A stretch of DNA of 64,000 nt from Pogonophryne albipinna (GCA_028583405.1 CM053261.1:14146783-14210782); one strand, 5' to 3'. Positions 45,925 to 58,619 are shown, counted from the stretch's first letter. The notes: a model not told the origin generated them from the letters alone. Made by a program: numbers and translations.

Positions 45925-48900
45925 ATGGCAAGTTACGCATATTCAGCAGAGGAGGACCTCGATGAGAATGCTACAATTGCTGCAGGAAATGCCTGCAGAA
46001 GAATGTTTTCAGCGCAACAAATACCTGAAATTATTGCATTATTTGAGGAGGCAGATGAAGATGGTGGTGGAGGTTTGGATATGGAAGAATTTTGTAATTT
46101 GTTTGAAAAGATTTACCCTTCTATTACGAAGGAGGAACTTACAGTCCTACATATGCAGATAGATACCAACTGTGACGGTACAGTTGACCTGGGAGAGCTT
46201 TTAGACTTCTTCATAGATAAGGGCAATGCATTGGCAGGGTTGGACTATAAAAGACCATTCCCTAAACCTGTTGAATTTATACCTGTGGGTCACTATAAAA
46301 AAATTGTTGGTGTGACCTTCCGACCCTTCGAGGAGGTCAAACCTGATTTTAGTTTACAAGAATTAGACGAAACCAGCACTTACCAGAGAGGACAATACAT
46401 CACTGTCAGCTCCGATGGTGTACTCACCTTCTGGACGGACAGCTGTACAGATCCATTCACCATACCTCTATATGTGAAAGAAAATGCACTTCCTTTTTCA
46501 CACCAGAAGAAAATGTCTGTTAATGACATGCAGTACATTCAAGAATTGAGACAGCTGGCTATCTCCACCTCTGACAGAGAGCTTTTATTTTATGACTGCT
46601 CTGAAATACCCTCGCTTTTTTCAGTTAACCACTCTCTGATGCTAGAACTAAGCATTGTCAACACCATTAACTACTGGTCAAATGGCACTAAAGCAATGTT
46701 TGCATTTGGTGATGTAAAAGGGTTTTTGACTGTTTTCATCTCCTACAACGTAAAGAAAAATGGCCTCTTCAACCGTGACGTATTTGAAAAAATCTCTCTG
46801 CATGATTATCCTACAGTATACATTTCCAACCTTCTAAACAACCATTCCCAAGACTTTCTTTGTCTTAAAGTCTCAATTTTTAGTGACATATGCAGCCAGA
46901 TCCAATACTTTCCGGTTCTTAACTCATTTGCCATTTGTGGAAGTTTATCCAAGACAATGGTCCTGGCTGCCCTACCAAACCCACCCAGAACTACTTTTTC
47001 AAAATCAATCTTTAAGAGCAGGGGAGATGAGGGGTTTTTCACCTGTGTTGAATACTCTCTTTTTACTGAGTTATTGTTGACTGGTGGTACAGATGGCTTA
47101 CTACGGTTGTGGTTACCCCACAAAGGAGACACCTGCCAAAAGTCTTTGGTGGGACACGTCAGGCCCATTACAAACATTGTCGTAAACAGAATGGACGAAA
47201 CTGTCATCACTTTATCTGATGACAAAAATGTTCGTGTTTGGTCTTTGACGAGATTGGAGTGTAAGCAAAGCATTGAGATTCAATGCATGAGACCAGCTCG
47301 TATCTCCAGTATGTTTTACAACATACTTAACAATGATTTAGTTCTGGCTAACACAGATCTAGTCAAATGTTTTGGTAGGGGAACAGATGTTTTTAAAGAA
47401 ACATTAACATCCCATGACAAGCCCCTGTGCAATGCTCTCTATCACAGCATTTACAAAAAGGTTGTCTCTGTTTGTCAAAAAGGTGAGGCTACACTTTGGG
47501 ATGTCTTAACAGGAAAGGCTGTCATGCAGTTTCAGGTCACTACATATGGGGGGCACACTGCCATTGCATTTGATATACCACAGCGGAGACTAATCACAGT
47601 TTCCAAGGACGGGAAATTAAAACTGTGGAACTTAATCACTGGAGTTTTGCTTGAAGAATTTCCTGTTACCTTGCCAAGTGAGGTGACAGGTATTGTCTGC
47701 ATGGACGATAGTGTGTTTGTGTCGGGAAGGAACTCCAACAGAATTGTTGTCGTGGATTTGGAGGGTAATGATAACATATTTTTGGAACATGATTATTTAG
47801 ATGACATTTGCTCAATGGATGTGCACGACAAAACACTTCTTGCGGCCTCTTGCAATGGAAATATTGTAATGTGGGATGTTGAATCTAGGGAGGTTCGCTA
47901 CTGGCTGAATGGCAGTCAGAGCCCTCGAACTTACATTATAAGAATAGCAGGCAGGACAGGGTGTTTGCCTGATGGGAAGACACACAAAGAAGAAACTGGA
48001 AGGAAAAACACTGATGTGAACACTGGTCCTATTGTTTTATGTTTAAAGACAAGGGAGGTCAATGTGCACACAGCCACACTGCTGACTTCTGCCGATGGCT
48101 TTATAAGTGCCTGGTCGGTAAAAAGCAAAGGAGGTTTGTTAGGGAAGTTCAGGGCAGTGAATGATGAAGATGCAATCATTACCACGATGTCCACTGATGT
48201 CAATGAAAAAATATTGCTGACTGGGGATAGTACCGGCAGGATTTGTCAATGGGACATTCAGAGATTTGGATTTAAAGATAAGGCAAACACAGGGCCATTC
48301 GAAGACATAAGAGGGTGGCGCGTGTCATTGTGTCCACCTCCTCTTTTGGGCACCTGGCAATCTCACCTCTCAGGGGTGGTGAGTGTTCAGTTTGATTCTG
48401 ATTGTCAAAAGATTATTACTGCAGGGTTGGACTGCAATATCCAGCTGTGGAAAAACACAGGTGACCACATTGGATTATTTGGGAAAGATGAATGGGATGC
48501 TGATGCAAAGAAAACTACACAGAAGGAAAGAAGACCAGTGTCAGCAGGGAAGGGAAACCAGTTACCATTTGAGTATTTCAGGCCAGAAAGGGAATTGAAG
48601 AAAAAACAGGAAGATGACCTCGACGACATAAATGATGAACTTCCTTTCCTACCCCGGTGTGATCTAACTGATAAAGAGATGGACCGTATCTATGGACGGT
48701 TAATGAAAAGAAAACCATGTACTATTGACACAATATATAAGAAGTTCAAACAACAACAGTCCATACACTCTGCCAAGCAATGTGCTAGTGTGGTCCAGCA
48801 GGAGGCAGAACAAGCTTCTAAAGTGCAGCTCATGAATAGTGAAAGTTCATTCAGGCCACACCCGCCTCAGAGCCCGCTCATCAGAGGCGAGACAGCAGAC

Positions 48901-49644
48901 CCTGATTTGAAACAGCCTGGATCTAAATATGGCCGTGTGATCAAGCATCAGAATAAAGACCCTTTACAAGGCAGGGTCCTAACACCTTGTCCACCTGACA
49001 TCGTGCCAAGCCAGCAGCGGTCTGAGCTAACAACAAAGCATTCACTCTTGCCAACCATCCCGAAAGGTGTTCAGCGCACACATAATCAGACCCAGTTCAG
49101 GCAGCACCCGCCTCAGAGCCCGCTCATCAGAGGCGAGACAGCAGACCCTGATTTGAAACAGCCTGGATCTAAATATGGCCGTGTGATCAAGCATCAGAAT
49201 AAAGACCCTTTACAAGGCAGGGTCCTAACACCTTGTCCACCTGACATCGTGCCAAGCCAGCAGCGGTCTGAGCTAACAACAAAGCATTCACTCTTGCCAA
49301 CCATCCCGAAAGGTGTTCAGCGCACACATAATCAGACCCAGTTCAGGCCACACCCGCCTCAGAGCCCGCTCATCAGAGGCGAGACAGCAGACCCTGATTT
49401 GAAACAGCCTGGATCTAAATATGGCCGTGTGATCAAGCATCAGAATAAAGACCCTTTACAAGGCAGGGTCCTAACACCTTGTCCACCTGACATCGTGCCA
49501 AGCCAGCAGCGGTCTGAGCTAACAACAAAGCATTCACTCTTGCCAACCATCCCGAAAGGTGTTCAGCGCACACATAATCAGACCCAGTTCAGGCAGCACC
49601 CCGCCTCAGAGCCCGCTCATCAGAGGCGAGACAGCAGACCCTGA
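45925..49644 (+). CDS. Intronless EF-hand/WD40 protein, second copy, frameshifted in the C-terminal repeats
   Basis: 1,239 codons, with the same start context as the first copy. Residue changes seen include K26R and S103L; both EF-hand loops and the WD40 region are intact. In the fourth 246-bp repeat unit an extra C (CACCCCG at 49598-49603, where the other units have CACCCG) shifts the frame. The protein ends after a short foreign tail at the TGA in 49642-49644. The rest of the array and the native end remain readable downstream to 49972 in the other frame. Loss is limited to about 120 C-terminal residues, so the folded domains could still be made. An assembly or homopolymer error at the C run is the main alternative. 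Confidence 0.8.
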   Translation: MASYAYSAEEDLDENATIAAGNACRRMFSAQQIPEIIALFEEADEDGGGGLDMEEFCNLFEKIYPSITKEELTVLHMQIDTNCDGTVDLGELLDFFIDKGNALAGLDYKRPFPKPVEFIPVGHYKKIVGVTFRPFEEVKPDFSLQELDETSTYQRGQYITVSSDGVLTFWTDSCTDPFTIPLYVKENALPFSHQKKMSVNDMQYIQELRQLAISTSDRELLFYDCSEIPSLFSVNHSLMLELSIVNTINYWSNGTKAMFAFGDVKGFLTVFISYNVKKNGLFNRDVFEKISLHDYPTVYISNLLNNHSQDFLCLKVSIFSDICSQIQYFPVLNSFAICGSLSKTMVLAALPNPPRTTFSKSIFKSRGDEGFFTCVEYSLFTELLLTGGTDGLLRLWLPHKGDTCQKSLVGHVRPITNIVVNRMDETVITLSDDKNVRVWSLTRLECKQSIEIQCMRPARISSMFYNILNNDLVLANTDLVKCFGRGTDVFKETLTSHDKPLCNALYHSIYKKVVSVCQKGEATLWDVLTGKAVMQFQVTTYGGHTAIAFDIPQRRLITVSKDGKLKLWNLITGVLLEEFPVTLPSEVTGIVCMDDSVFVSGRNSNRIVVVDLEGNDNIFLEHDYLDDICSMDVHDKTLLAASCNGNIVMWDVESREVRYWLNGSQSPRTYIIRIAGRTGCLPDGKTHKEETGRKNTDVNTGPIVLCLKTREVNVHTATLLTSADGFISAWSVKSKGGLLGKFRAVNDEDAIITTMSTDVNEKILLTGDSTGRICQWDIQRFGFKDKANTGPFEDIRGWRVSLCPPPLLGTWQSHLSGVVSVQFDSDCQKIITAGLDCNIQLWKNTGDHIGLFGKDEWDADAKKTTQKERRPVSAGKGNQLPFEYFRPERELKKKQEDDLDDINDELPFLPRCDLTDKEMDRIYGRLMKRKPCTIDTIYKKFKQQQSIHSAKQCASVVQQEAEQASKVQLMNSESSFRPHPPQSPLIRGETADPDLKQPGSKYGRVIKHQNKDPLQGRVLTPCPPDIVPSQQRSELTTKHSLLPTIPKGVQRTHNQTQFRQHPPQSPLIRGETADPDLKQPGSKYGRVIKHQNKDPLQGRVLTPCPPDIVPSQQRSELTTKHSLLPTIPKGVQRTHNQTQFRPHPPQSPLIRGETADPDLKQPGSKYGRVIKHQNKDPLQGRVLTPCPPDIVPSQQRSELTTKHSLLPTIPKGVQRTHNQTQFRQHPASEPAHQRRDSRP

Positions 49645-49871
49645 TTTGAAACAGCCTGGATCTAAATATGGCCGTGTGATCAAGCATCAGAATAAAGACC
49701 CTTTACAAGGCAGGGTCCTAACACCTTGTCCACCTGACATCGTGCCAAGCCAGCAGCGGTCTGAGCTAACAACAAAGCATTCACTCTTGCCAACCATCCC
49801 GAAAGGTGTTCAGCGCACACATAATCAGACCCAGTTCAGGCCACACCCGCCTCAGAGCCCGCTCATCAGAG
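48850..49871 (+). repeat. 246-bp coding minisatellite, second copy
   Basis: Units begin at 48850, 49096, 49342 and 49588, with a partial at 49835. The last full unit is 247 bases because of the inserted C. Same P/Q alternation and unit number as the first copy. Confidence 0.95.
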
Positions 49872-49972
49872 GTGGCAGCAGCTTAAAAACAAGCTCTTCC
49901 CAGACACCTCGATTACGTTTACCTCCACTCACTGAGAAAGTACAGCTTACAACACGTCGCCGGCTGCAATAA

Positions 49973-51084
49973 TGCTCCAAACACCATTTCCAATTACCCA
50001 AAATCAGGGATTCATTTCGGGTTTATATCATCTCAGCTTTGATTGTCGTTTTGGGTTTTTTCCGGGTACTCCGGTTTTGTCCCGCATTCTAGTAAATAGA
50101 AAAAAAAAAAACTTTTAATGACCTTCTGCAGATTACAATACATCCTCAAACATTTAGTTTTACTCTCTAAAAAAACAACATTATAAACATATTTGATGAT
50201 CACAGATGGCTGAATCCACCATTTATGTAGCAGTGCACACAGTGAAGGTGAACACACTTTACCTTTTTTTCAGAATATGCTCCACTAACAAACATGGAGT
50301 TGTAAAAGCTCTTCATGTTCTTGCAGCATACACTTAATACCAAGAGCTCTGGATCTTTTAAATAGGGCCCGGTATTTATAAACTTGTCAAAAGATAATCT
50401 TATGAATGATTAAATAATTTCTGAAATAATACAATAATAACCAAATTATGAAATAAATATGGTGAAATGTATACCTACATGAATAAATAAATAAAAGCTG
50501 TTAATCAAACAGACATTTATGTTGATCTACATTTATTATTTTATGTTTCTGTAAATGAGTCTTATGTATTATCACCCGCGAGAGACGATCCAATGCCACG
50601 TCATCAGAGGACTACGGAGGAAGGCCCGCCCCGTCTACGCCAGCCAATTGATGAAGACTAAATACGAGTGTGAACGTATATAACCAGATGTTTAATATAG
50701 AAACAGCCGTTTTTACTCTACAGATTTGAGAGACAGCTGCGCTAAGTGGACTGTCTATCACTGAAGTAGAAAAGACCTCGGCCGAGTACTTCTGCAAACT
50801 TATTGTATCACTTTATTAATAAATGCTGTTTACTTGGCGAGAAGCTTCCTGTATTATGTTCAGCTACTCTACCTCAAAGTAATTACACGCAACACCCCTG
50901 ACCCTTCTTCCGAAAATACACTTTTCAGTAGCTTATAACATTGATTTCTATTCCATTAATGTATGTGCCCACAAAGTTGACATGGGCTGCAGTCGAATAG
51001 TCCATTTAGCTTAGGAACCTTCCTAACCGAGTGAAATGACCCGGAAGTCCCTCAGTGGCAGCCATGATAAGTGCCGTTCGAATT
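49973..51084. other. Second-copy 3' flank of the WD40 gene, LTR-like segment
   Basis: Equivalent to 22004-23117. No exon seen. The TATA-like run is GTATATAACC here against GTATATATAACC in copy 1. Confidence 0.4.
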
Positions 51085-51092
51085 CTCTAGAT

Positions 51093-51392
51093 CAGTGGTT
51101 CTCAAATGGGGGTACGCGGACCCCTAGGGGTACGTTGGAGTACTGCAGGGGGTACGTGAGATTTATTTTATGTTAATGAAAAAAAAAGTTTGAGCAGTGT
51201 GGTTTTTATATTAACAGTTACACATATTTCAAAACACGAAGTGTAATAACTGCAGTTTGCCTCCCTTTCTGCATGACAAAGATCCTCAGTGAAGCCCATG
51301 TTTCTCACTAAATTGTAAGTACAACTTATTAAAAAGATCAGTTCAATGCAACTAATGTCGTCTTAGTGTTATAAAAAGTTTGAGAATCACTG
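51093..51392 (-). mobile_element. hAT-Charlie-type element a, second copy
   Basis: Equivalent of 23126-23425, with CTCTAGAT on both sides. Confidence 0.85.
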
Positions 51393-51400
51393 CTCTAGAT

Positions 51401-52543
51401 CAGTGGTTCTCAAACTTTTTTCAATAATGTACCCCCTTTGAAAAATAAATTCAGCCACGTACCCCCTGGTCAGTGCAAAAACAAATTGTCATGGAAAAAA
51501 TGCCTATATAAAGAGGTACAGTACAGCGCTGCACCATCAATGTCTGATTTATTAAAACAACAACCTTTAACTGAGAAACACTTAAATGCTACATTTCAAA
51601 TGTTTACAATCCATCACTAAATTCATGGCAAACCAATTTTAACATCCTGCAATAACACTGAGACGACATTAGTTGCATTGAACTGATCTTTTTAATAAGT
51701 TGTACAATGTAGTGAGAAACATGGGCTCGTGCTTTACTGAGGACCTTTGTCATTCTGACAGGGAGGCAACTGCAGTTATTACACTTCGTGTTTTGAAATA
51801 TGTGTAACTCTGTTAATATAAAACCCACACTGCTCAAACTTCCTTACTTTTCCTAAAATTGGTATATTTATTTATTTGTTTTGGGGCGTGGGGAATGAAG
51901 AGAATCAAATATATGAGCATTTTATGAGCATGGGATTTTGACCCCTCATATAAACATATGCATAATGCTGCGCTATACTTTGCGGCCACACGTCGTTGCC
52001 AAGCAACGCTTATTGTTTAGGTCCTTTGATAAGCAGGCAGTCATATAATTAACTAGAACTAGCTAGATCTGATAGATTTGGACATAAACGCGAGTGAAGT
52101 ATAACCGGACGCGAGAGAGAGATCAGCTGCTGCTGACAGAGAACACGCAGCTCTGCATGATCACAGCTCCGCCGCTGTGACGGACCGTTGAGTGGACTTG
52201 GAGCAACATTAAATACACTAAGGGTTAGACGTAACACACTTCGGTAGTTTATCTACTCTGGAACTAGCTAAACTAGTTACATATATTTATTCTTTACTGT
52301 CGGGTCACTCATTACAGGTTCAGCGAGCTGCACGAGACTGACGGGCTGTCAGGAGAGGGAGAGGAAAAGAGAGCACCCCGTTTATTTTCCACATTTTATT
52401 ATCCAGAGTTACTGTAAACCTTTGAATAAAGTAGTTCATCTACTATTAGTTGTTTGTTTAAATGCATTACGTTTTCTCACGTACCCCCTGCAGTACTCCA
52501 ACGTACCCCTAGGGGTCCACGTACCCCCATTTGAGAACCACTG
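51401..52543 (+). mobile_element. hAT-Charlie-type element b, second copy
   Basis: Equivalent of 23434-24576, with CTCTAGAT on both sides. Confidence 0.85.
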
Positions 52544-52551
52544 CTCTAGAT

Positions 52552-52909
52552 CAGTGTTTCTCAAACTTTTTCATACCAAAGACCACTTAACCAATAAAAA
52601 AACACTCGCGGACCACCTAACTCCACAAATATAAAAAAACACATCGTTTTTCTAGAACAGATTACAAATCACCTGAAAATGGTACAAACAAGTGGCAACA
52701 TGTGTGATGAAGGTGTTGTGCTGGGCTATATCATGCAATCGAAAGTGAAACTTAAGCTCGCTCCATTGCGGAGATATTCCCGCGAGAGTGCGGAAAACTG
52801 AAATGAATTTATTTATTTAAAATGTGAAATGTTACCAATATACTCACGGACCACTAGGGGGCGCTCACGGACCACCAGTGGTCCGCGGACCACACTTTGA
52901 GAAGCACTG
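52552..52909 (+). mobile_element. hAT-Charlie-type element at block end, second copy
   Basis: Equivalent of 24585-24942, again with CTCTAGAT on the left and CCCTAAAA on the right. It shows that the inserted block predates the tandem duplication. Confidence 0.85.
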
Positions 52910-52917
52910 CCCTAAAA

Positions 52918-53589
52918 CATTGTTTAGACCTCTGTCTCTCTGAACGTCCTTTGCTACTGATCCTCTATCCTTTACCACAGCAAAACAACTCAAATACTAA
53001 CAGATACCAAAGAAAAATCATTCAAAATGTGTCATGTGTCACATCGACACAATACTTTGACTGAAGACTCAGTTCTTTCTAATACAGTGGAAAGAAATGA
53101 TGTTCTTAATGAGCAGAGGAATAAAGCCATCCCACTGACTGTTAACACACTGATGTTATTTGTTTGTGCTCTCACGAGGGAAAAATCTTTGTTGTGATAT
53201 CATGTTGCTTGATAAACACTTAAAAGACTGTTTTGCACGCAGGAGTTTTTTGTGTTAGTGGAAGAGAGTATCAGTGAAAAACTGCATTATAAAATACAAT
53301 GAATATTCTTTATTTATTAGTGCCTTTCGTATACATTTCAATGTTCAATTCATTTAATACAAGAAGTGTATTGGAATTCAACAAGCAGTCTTTTTGTAGT
53401 AAAGCGGAAAGGCATTTTTATCTATCTATTGCAACATTTGACAGTGTTATTGCATATGTTCCTACATATTGTGTTGACCTAGCTGTAATGTAAACAAAAA
53501 GTGAAAGAAGAGTTTCCAAGCTGCAGTAACATCTGTTTTTTTTAGGTTTTTATATTTGCCTGGCCTGTGATTTTACCTCAAGACCAAAG
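52918..53589. other. Sapcd2-intron sequence of the second copy
   Basis: Matches 24951-25622; no exon seen. Confidence 0.5.
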
Positions 53590-53597
53590 GTTTTTAA

Positions 53598-54810
53598 TAG
53601 GGGTGTAACGGTACACGTACCCGTACCGAAATTATTCGGTACGGGCCCTTCGGTTCGGTACACGTGTGTACCGAAGTGTACCGAACGAATATAACGTTAA
53701 ACGTAAAAAATTGAGAACGTGAACAACTTCTTGAAGTAATCTCAGGTGCTGCGTCGCAGCATTCAGAGTAATTTGCTCCTCCCATTGTGTTCAACGCGTC
53801 ATAGAGCGAGCAAGTCATTTCATTGGACGAGCTGGTCAGAGGGATGCGTTCAAATGTAGTCAGTAATTTGAGGAACTGTCGAAATGGCGAACGCAGATAA
53901 AGTTGAGCTCGAAAATCCTCCAGCATCATTGAAGTCTCCGGTTTGGGAACATTTTGGTTTCGCAGTTACGTACAAGGATGACGGACAAAGACAGGTGGAC
54001 CGTACCAAAGCTGTTTGTCGGCATTGTTCAACTAAAATTGGTTACGCGGCTGGCAATACATCAAACTTACACACTCATTTGAAAAGGCATCACCCGAACG
54101 TGAATATCACCGGTACCAAAAGACTGAAGTGCAAACCCAACTCCCACTAGCATTTAAGCCTCCACCACTCGCAAACAGTTCAGACCGAGCCAAAGCTATT
54201 ACAAACGCCAAATATCCTTATGTTGCCATGTTAGCAAAGCGCTACTTGGCTGTATCTGCTACCTCTGTCCCTAGAGAGGGTGTTCTCCACAGCAGGAGAC
54301 ATTGTTAGTGTCAGCAGATCTGCCCTTTCGGCAAGCAATGTGGACAAGTTCATCTTTCTTTAAACAAACATGAAAATACAATGACAAGCAAGTCATAATG
54401 TTAAACTGGCTGCTTAGGTAGTGCAGTACAGTTCAAATACAGATTATTTCAGTTCATCGAAATGCTGCACCTTAATGTTTATTTTATTATATTTTATATT
54501 TATTTGAGTGAATATTCATAGTTTAATAATAATTAAAAACCCAAAACTAATAGTTTATGTTTTGTGAGTACTAGTACAGTAAAGTTCAAATACAGATTAT
54601 TTTAGTTCATCGAAATGCTGCACCTTAATGTTTATTAATTATATTTTGTATTTATTTGAGTGAATACATTATTCACAGTTTAATTAAAAAAAAATATGTT
54701 ATGTTTTGTGATAATTTTTTCTGCTGTACCGAAAACGTACCGAACCGAACCGTGACCTAAAAACCGAGGTACGTACCGAACCGAAATGTTTGTGAACCGT
54801 TACACCCCTA
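53598..54810 (+). mobile_element. Recent hAT insertion with BED-finger remnant, second copy only
   Basis: 1,213 bp with ends TAGGGGTGTAACGGTACACG and, in reverse, TAGGGGTGTAACGGTTCAC. GTTTTTAA is duplicated exactly on both sides (53590-53597 and 54811-54818) and occurs once at the empty site in copy 1 (25623-25630). A frame at 53884-54150 encodes an 88-residue N-terminal piece with a BED-type zinc finger (WEHFGF, CRHCSTK, LHTHLKRHH). After a deletion of most of the transposase, 54213-54350 carries the C-terminal dimerisation region (LAKRYLAVSATSVP, then NVDKFIFL in another frame). A roughly 50-bp segment is repeated within it at about 54429 and 54583. It cannot code for an active transposase. 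Confidence 0.9.
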
Positions 54811-55027
54811 GTTTTTAACTCAAATAAGTGGCATTGTAAGAGAAGCGGGGTGCTTTACAGGTAAATAAATAGAAACTGGGTGGATCCACAGAAGACCCAC
54901 GCATTACTAATGTGTTGACACATACCTGGTTTGCTGTTCAACCAGTTATTAATGGGAAAACTGTGCGCATGTACAGCATTGACATTCAAATCTGATTCTA
55001 AGAGAAACATAGCTTAGGCTGAAGCCC

Positions 55028-55235
<208 letters not shown>

Positions 55236-55373
55236 CAACCATTCCGTAATCCACTCCGTTGGATATGGTATGCCTCCTCTGCTCATCCCTACCTCGCCCA
55301 TGTCGCCTGGAGACGCCGGTAAATCCTGATGCTGATTCGCTCTGGGATCTTGGTAGACCTGATTTCCCAACAC
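55236..55373 (-). pseudogene. sapcd2: Orphan sapcd2 exon 2 (second copy)
   Basis: Same 138-base exon as 26079-25942, with acceptor and donor preserved. Exon 1 and the promoter are deleted in this copy (joint at 56169/56170), so this exon has no upstream partner. The nearest upstream gene on this strand is the second tmem141, whose stop is about 1.36 kb away. Confidence 0.85.
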
Positions 55374-55381
55374 CTAGACAA

Positions 55382-56728
55382 ATGAAAAACACACAGATTG
55401 AATCAATTGCGACACTGTCGTCTGGTATGCACTCAGCAGTTTGACTTGTAGTCTGCTGAACATAACATAGAAAAAAATTAAAATATGAAATGTACTTCCT
55501 AGAGGCAGTGCTTTAAAATAATTACACTGGGCTTGTAATGACATGCATGCAATTAAACAATTATGTCCGTTCTCTTATTCAGGGAAAAACTCAAATTGAA
55601 TTATCATAAAAAGACCAATTGCCAGGTAATCAAGGCAAGTCTCAAAATTCTGACTCGGCAACAATTTGTGTTTATTGCACATTGTTTTAAGTCCATCAGC
55701 AACAGTAATCCATCCGTTTAAAATGTAAAAATAAGTGTATTGTAATGCATTGTATTTGATTCTTGGTGAATAATAAGTGCATTTCAAATCAGTTCCTGGT
55801 GATTAAAGGTGACATTTAATCTCCTTGGGCAAACAAACTCCATGCCTGCAGACAGACAGTAAAGAAGAACATCTTAAGTATAACAGATAAATCATTTATT
55901 AAGACACAGCAATGCGTTCCAGCTGCCAGTGTGCACCACAGGAGGGAGCTGTACTATCAATCATGGTCCCTTCTTTGATTACCTTACTAGGATGAGTTCA
56001 GTGGAGTAGAAGGAAATATTTGAAGTATCTGAGTTCAAACAAACTTCAGAGAAAAAATCTCAGGAGATTTAACACAAGACTAATCCTTGAATTAATAAAA
56101 CATAAACATTTCAACAATTAGGGGTAGGGCTTCCTAAAAAGGCTAGTATGATTTTTTTTAATCAAGAGAAAATTGCTGCTCAAGATGTGTCACAATTATA
56201 CTTGACTTTTGGTTTCTCATACCTTTCATCGTATAAATTACAATATTTGGTGATAAAATGTTATAATGTTCAAATATTTAAAAGGAGGAATCATTAAAAG
56301 GTGATTTCTTCTCTGTAGTCCAAGACATACATGATTAAACTCATCAGTGTGGAATTTAAATCCACACATAAACACAGAAACTGGTCACTTACTGGTTTGG
56401 TTAACCTAACAGTAATCTGCAGTGTTAATTCTGTTGCATGTCAAACAAACACATCCAAAAAATAATACCGGATCACAAGCTTAACGTTGGATTCCTCCTA
56501 AAAACCCAAACTAGTTCCTGACCTATGATTTGGGAAACATATCTGTTTATCCACACAGTAATGCTGTTATGAAATACAGAAGCTCCACAAACTCTGGAAC
56601 ATGATTTCATTCATTTGATGTATTACACCAGGGTGCCAATAAATACAATATGTACCACTTCACAACCAGCACTTTCTCAAAGTTTTTAATTTTTTTAATA
56701 CATTGTTTTGTTTTTTAAATGTGTCGTT
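55382..56728. other. Region across the deletion joint
   Basis: 55382-56169 matches sapcd2 intron 1 (26088-26875). 56170-56728 matches the downstream flank of tmem141 (33478-34036). No exon seen. Confidence 0.6.
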
Positions 56729-58619
56729 TCAGTCCATCACATCACCATATTTTGTCTTCTCATGTCCTTTTGATACCTCTGGTTTAGACACTGAAAGGTA
56801 AACACAGGGAGAGACAAACATAAAAACATTAAAGTCTGCAAAGTGCCTTCATTTGGTTTATCATGACTGAGGAAAAGAGCTGGCATAGATACATCTGCTA
56901 AGAATACTGATAAAAAAATGTATTCACTTCAATAAATTGCTGACGCATGTTTAATTAAACATGACCCAACAAGGCAGTTACTACGTCAAACACATCTAAG
57001 TTTCATAGCCTTCATTATGAGCCATGAGGGATGGTGAGCCGGTCTGTGTCCACACACTGAACTCACCTTGTGGTGGAGATCTGTCCGGGACTTTTCCTGT
57101 CTCCATTAAGATCCAAAGGTCTGCGCATTTCTGCGTTTCCCAGCGAGTTACAGCATAACTCCCTACTGAAGACCCCACTGAGGGAGAACAGAGAGGACAG
57201 GTTAGAGAGGGGGGAGGTAAGATGGGAGGAAACGTTGAGAGTCTTGAGTGCTAAACCTTTTATAATATCAGGTTTAATTTCTCACCTATTGAAACGAGCA
57301 GGTTCCACTGTAGAGGATAAGGAAGCTTCTTCTGGAGGATACTCTGAATGGCAAATAAACAGCCAGCACCTGTAAAAGCAACAAATAAATGACACATCTC
57401 AATGACATCTCTTTTTGGGCTCTCCCCCTTAGTTAGCTAATCTATCGCTTTGGTCCAAGACAACTAAACTTTAGAGTTAATTCGTCTTTTTCTACGTTTA
57501 TAAATGCTGAATGACATATTTCCTTGATGCGACAATTAACCTTTCACCGAGACATTTTTGTTCCGTTGGAGAAAATAAATTAACCTTCACCTTATTTAGT
57601 GATGATGAAACGTTAAAAAACTGTGACTCAGATTCAGTATCCTGTGTCCATAACACTCGTTTTTTATTTTGACAACATAACAAGGCCTCACTGTCATCCT
57701 GCAAATACAGGTTTTATTTTTCCTTTTGTTATTTTTCACCTGCTAAAGATCCAAGGAGGGTCAAAACATTGTCAACTGTCTTAAGAATAAATAAGGCAGT
57801 CATTACTCCTTTTTCTATGCTAATGACCAATAAAGGAGTATCTGCATGTGATGTGTGTAGTATACCATCCTATAAGATAGGTGTACATCTCTTTATATTC
57901 AAAGAAAGTCCAAGAATTAAGTAAACTACAAATCTAAACGTATCTAAATAAAACTCATTACACTATATGTTGAGTTCAGGGTGCACCATGTAATAAAAAC
58001 GCTCTGCTTTACTGATACCAGAAACATTTGCAGATTATAGCTCCCTCTTGTGGTAAACATTGGTCAAAAAAAATACAATCGTCTGTAGTTTTATTGGTCG
58101 AAATACTTCTTATTTGTTGTTAATCTATAGACATGTAGGAATTTAGCTAGGTCAAATATAATCATATGTGAGGTTCAGGGACTGATTTAGGAACACTAAA
58201 ATAACCAATGGCATGAAATAAATAATCCTCTATGATGAGAATAGAATAAATATGTGTTATTTCAGTGGTATTACACAATTAAAAAATATATATATTGTAG
58301 GTAAATAAAGAGTACTTACCAAGTACAAAGGTCCCAGTCCCCTTCATGAAGGCACCAGACTGACATGCAGCATAACTCTGTAAACCCTGTAGGACCAAGT
58401 GACAACAAACAGACAGCTTTTACTACATACTTTAAAAACATGTCTATGCAACTACACAATAGAAAAGGCACAATGTGTGCAGCAGCTTATTCACTGGACA
58501 GTCTGTGCCCTCCAGTGATATTCAGGCTGCAGAGATAAGAACTCAACGTAAACACAAAAACCCACCGGATGTCTCGCTGCCACCGCATCGTCCACTTTGG
58601 TGAGACCGATATTAACCAT
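56729..58619 (-). CDS. tmem141: tmem141, second copy (complete, five exons)
   Basis: Exons 58619-58566, 58386-58320, 57369-57286, 57177-57067 and 56790-56729. Splice sites and translation are the same as in the first copy, and I saw no coding difference. Downstream, the 3' flank is cut 559 bases after the stop by the deletion joint, so the 3' UTR or its polyadenylation site could differ from copy 1 if it lies beyond that point. Two intact adjacent copies would double tmem141 dosage if the duplication is real. Confidence 0.92.
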
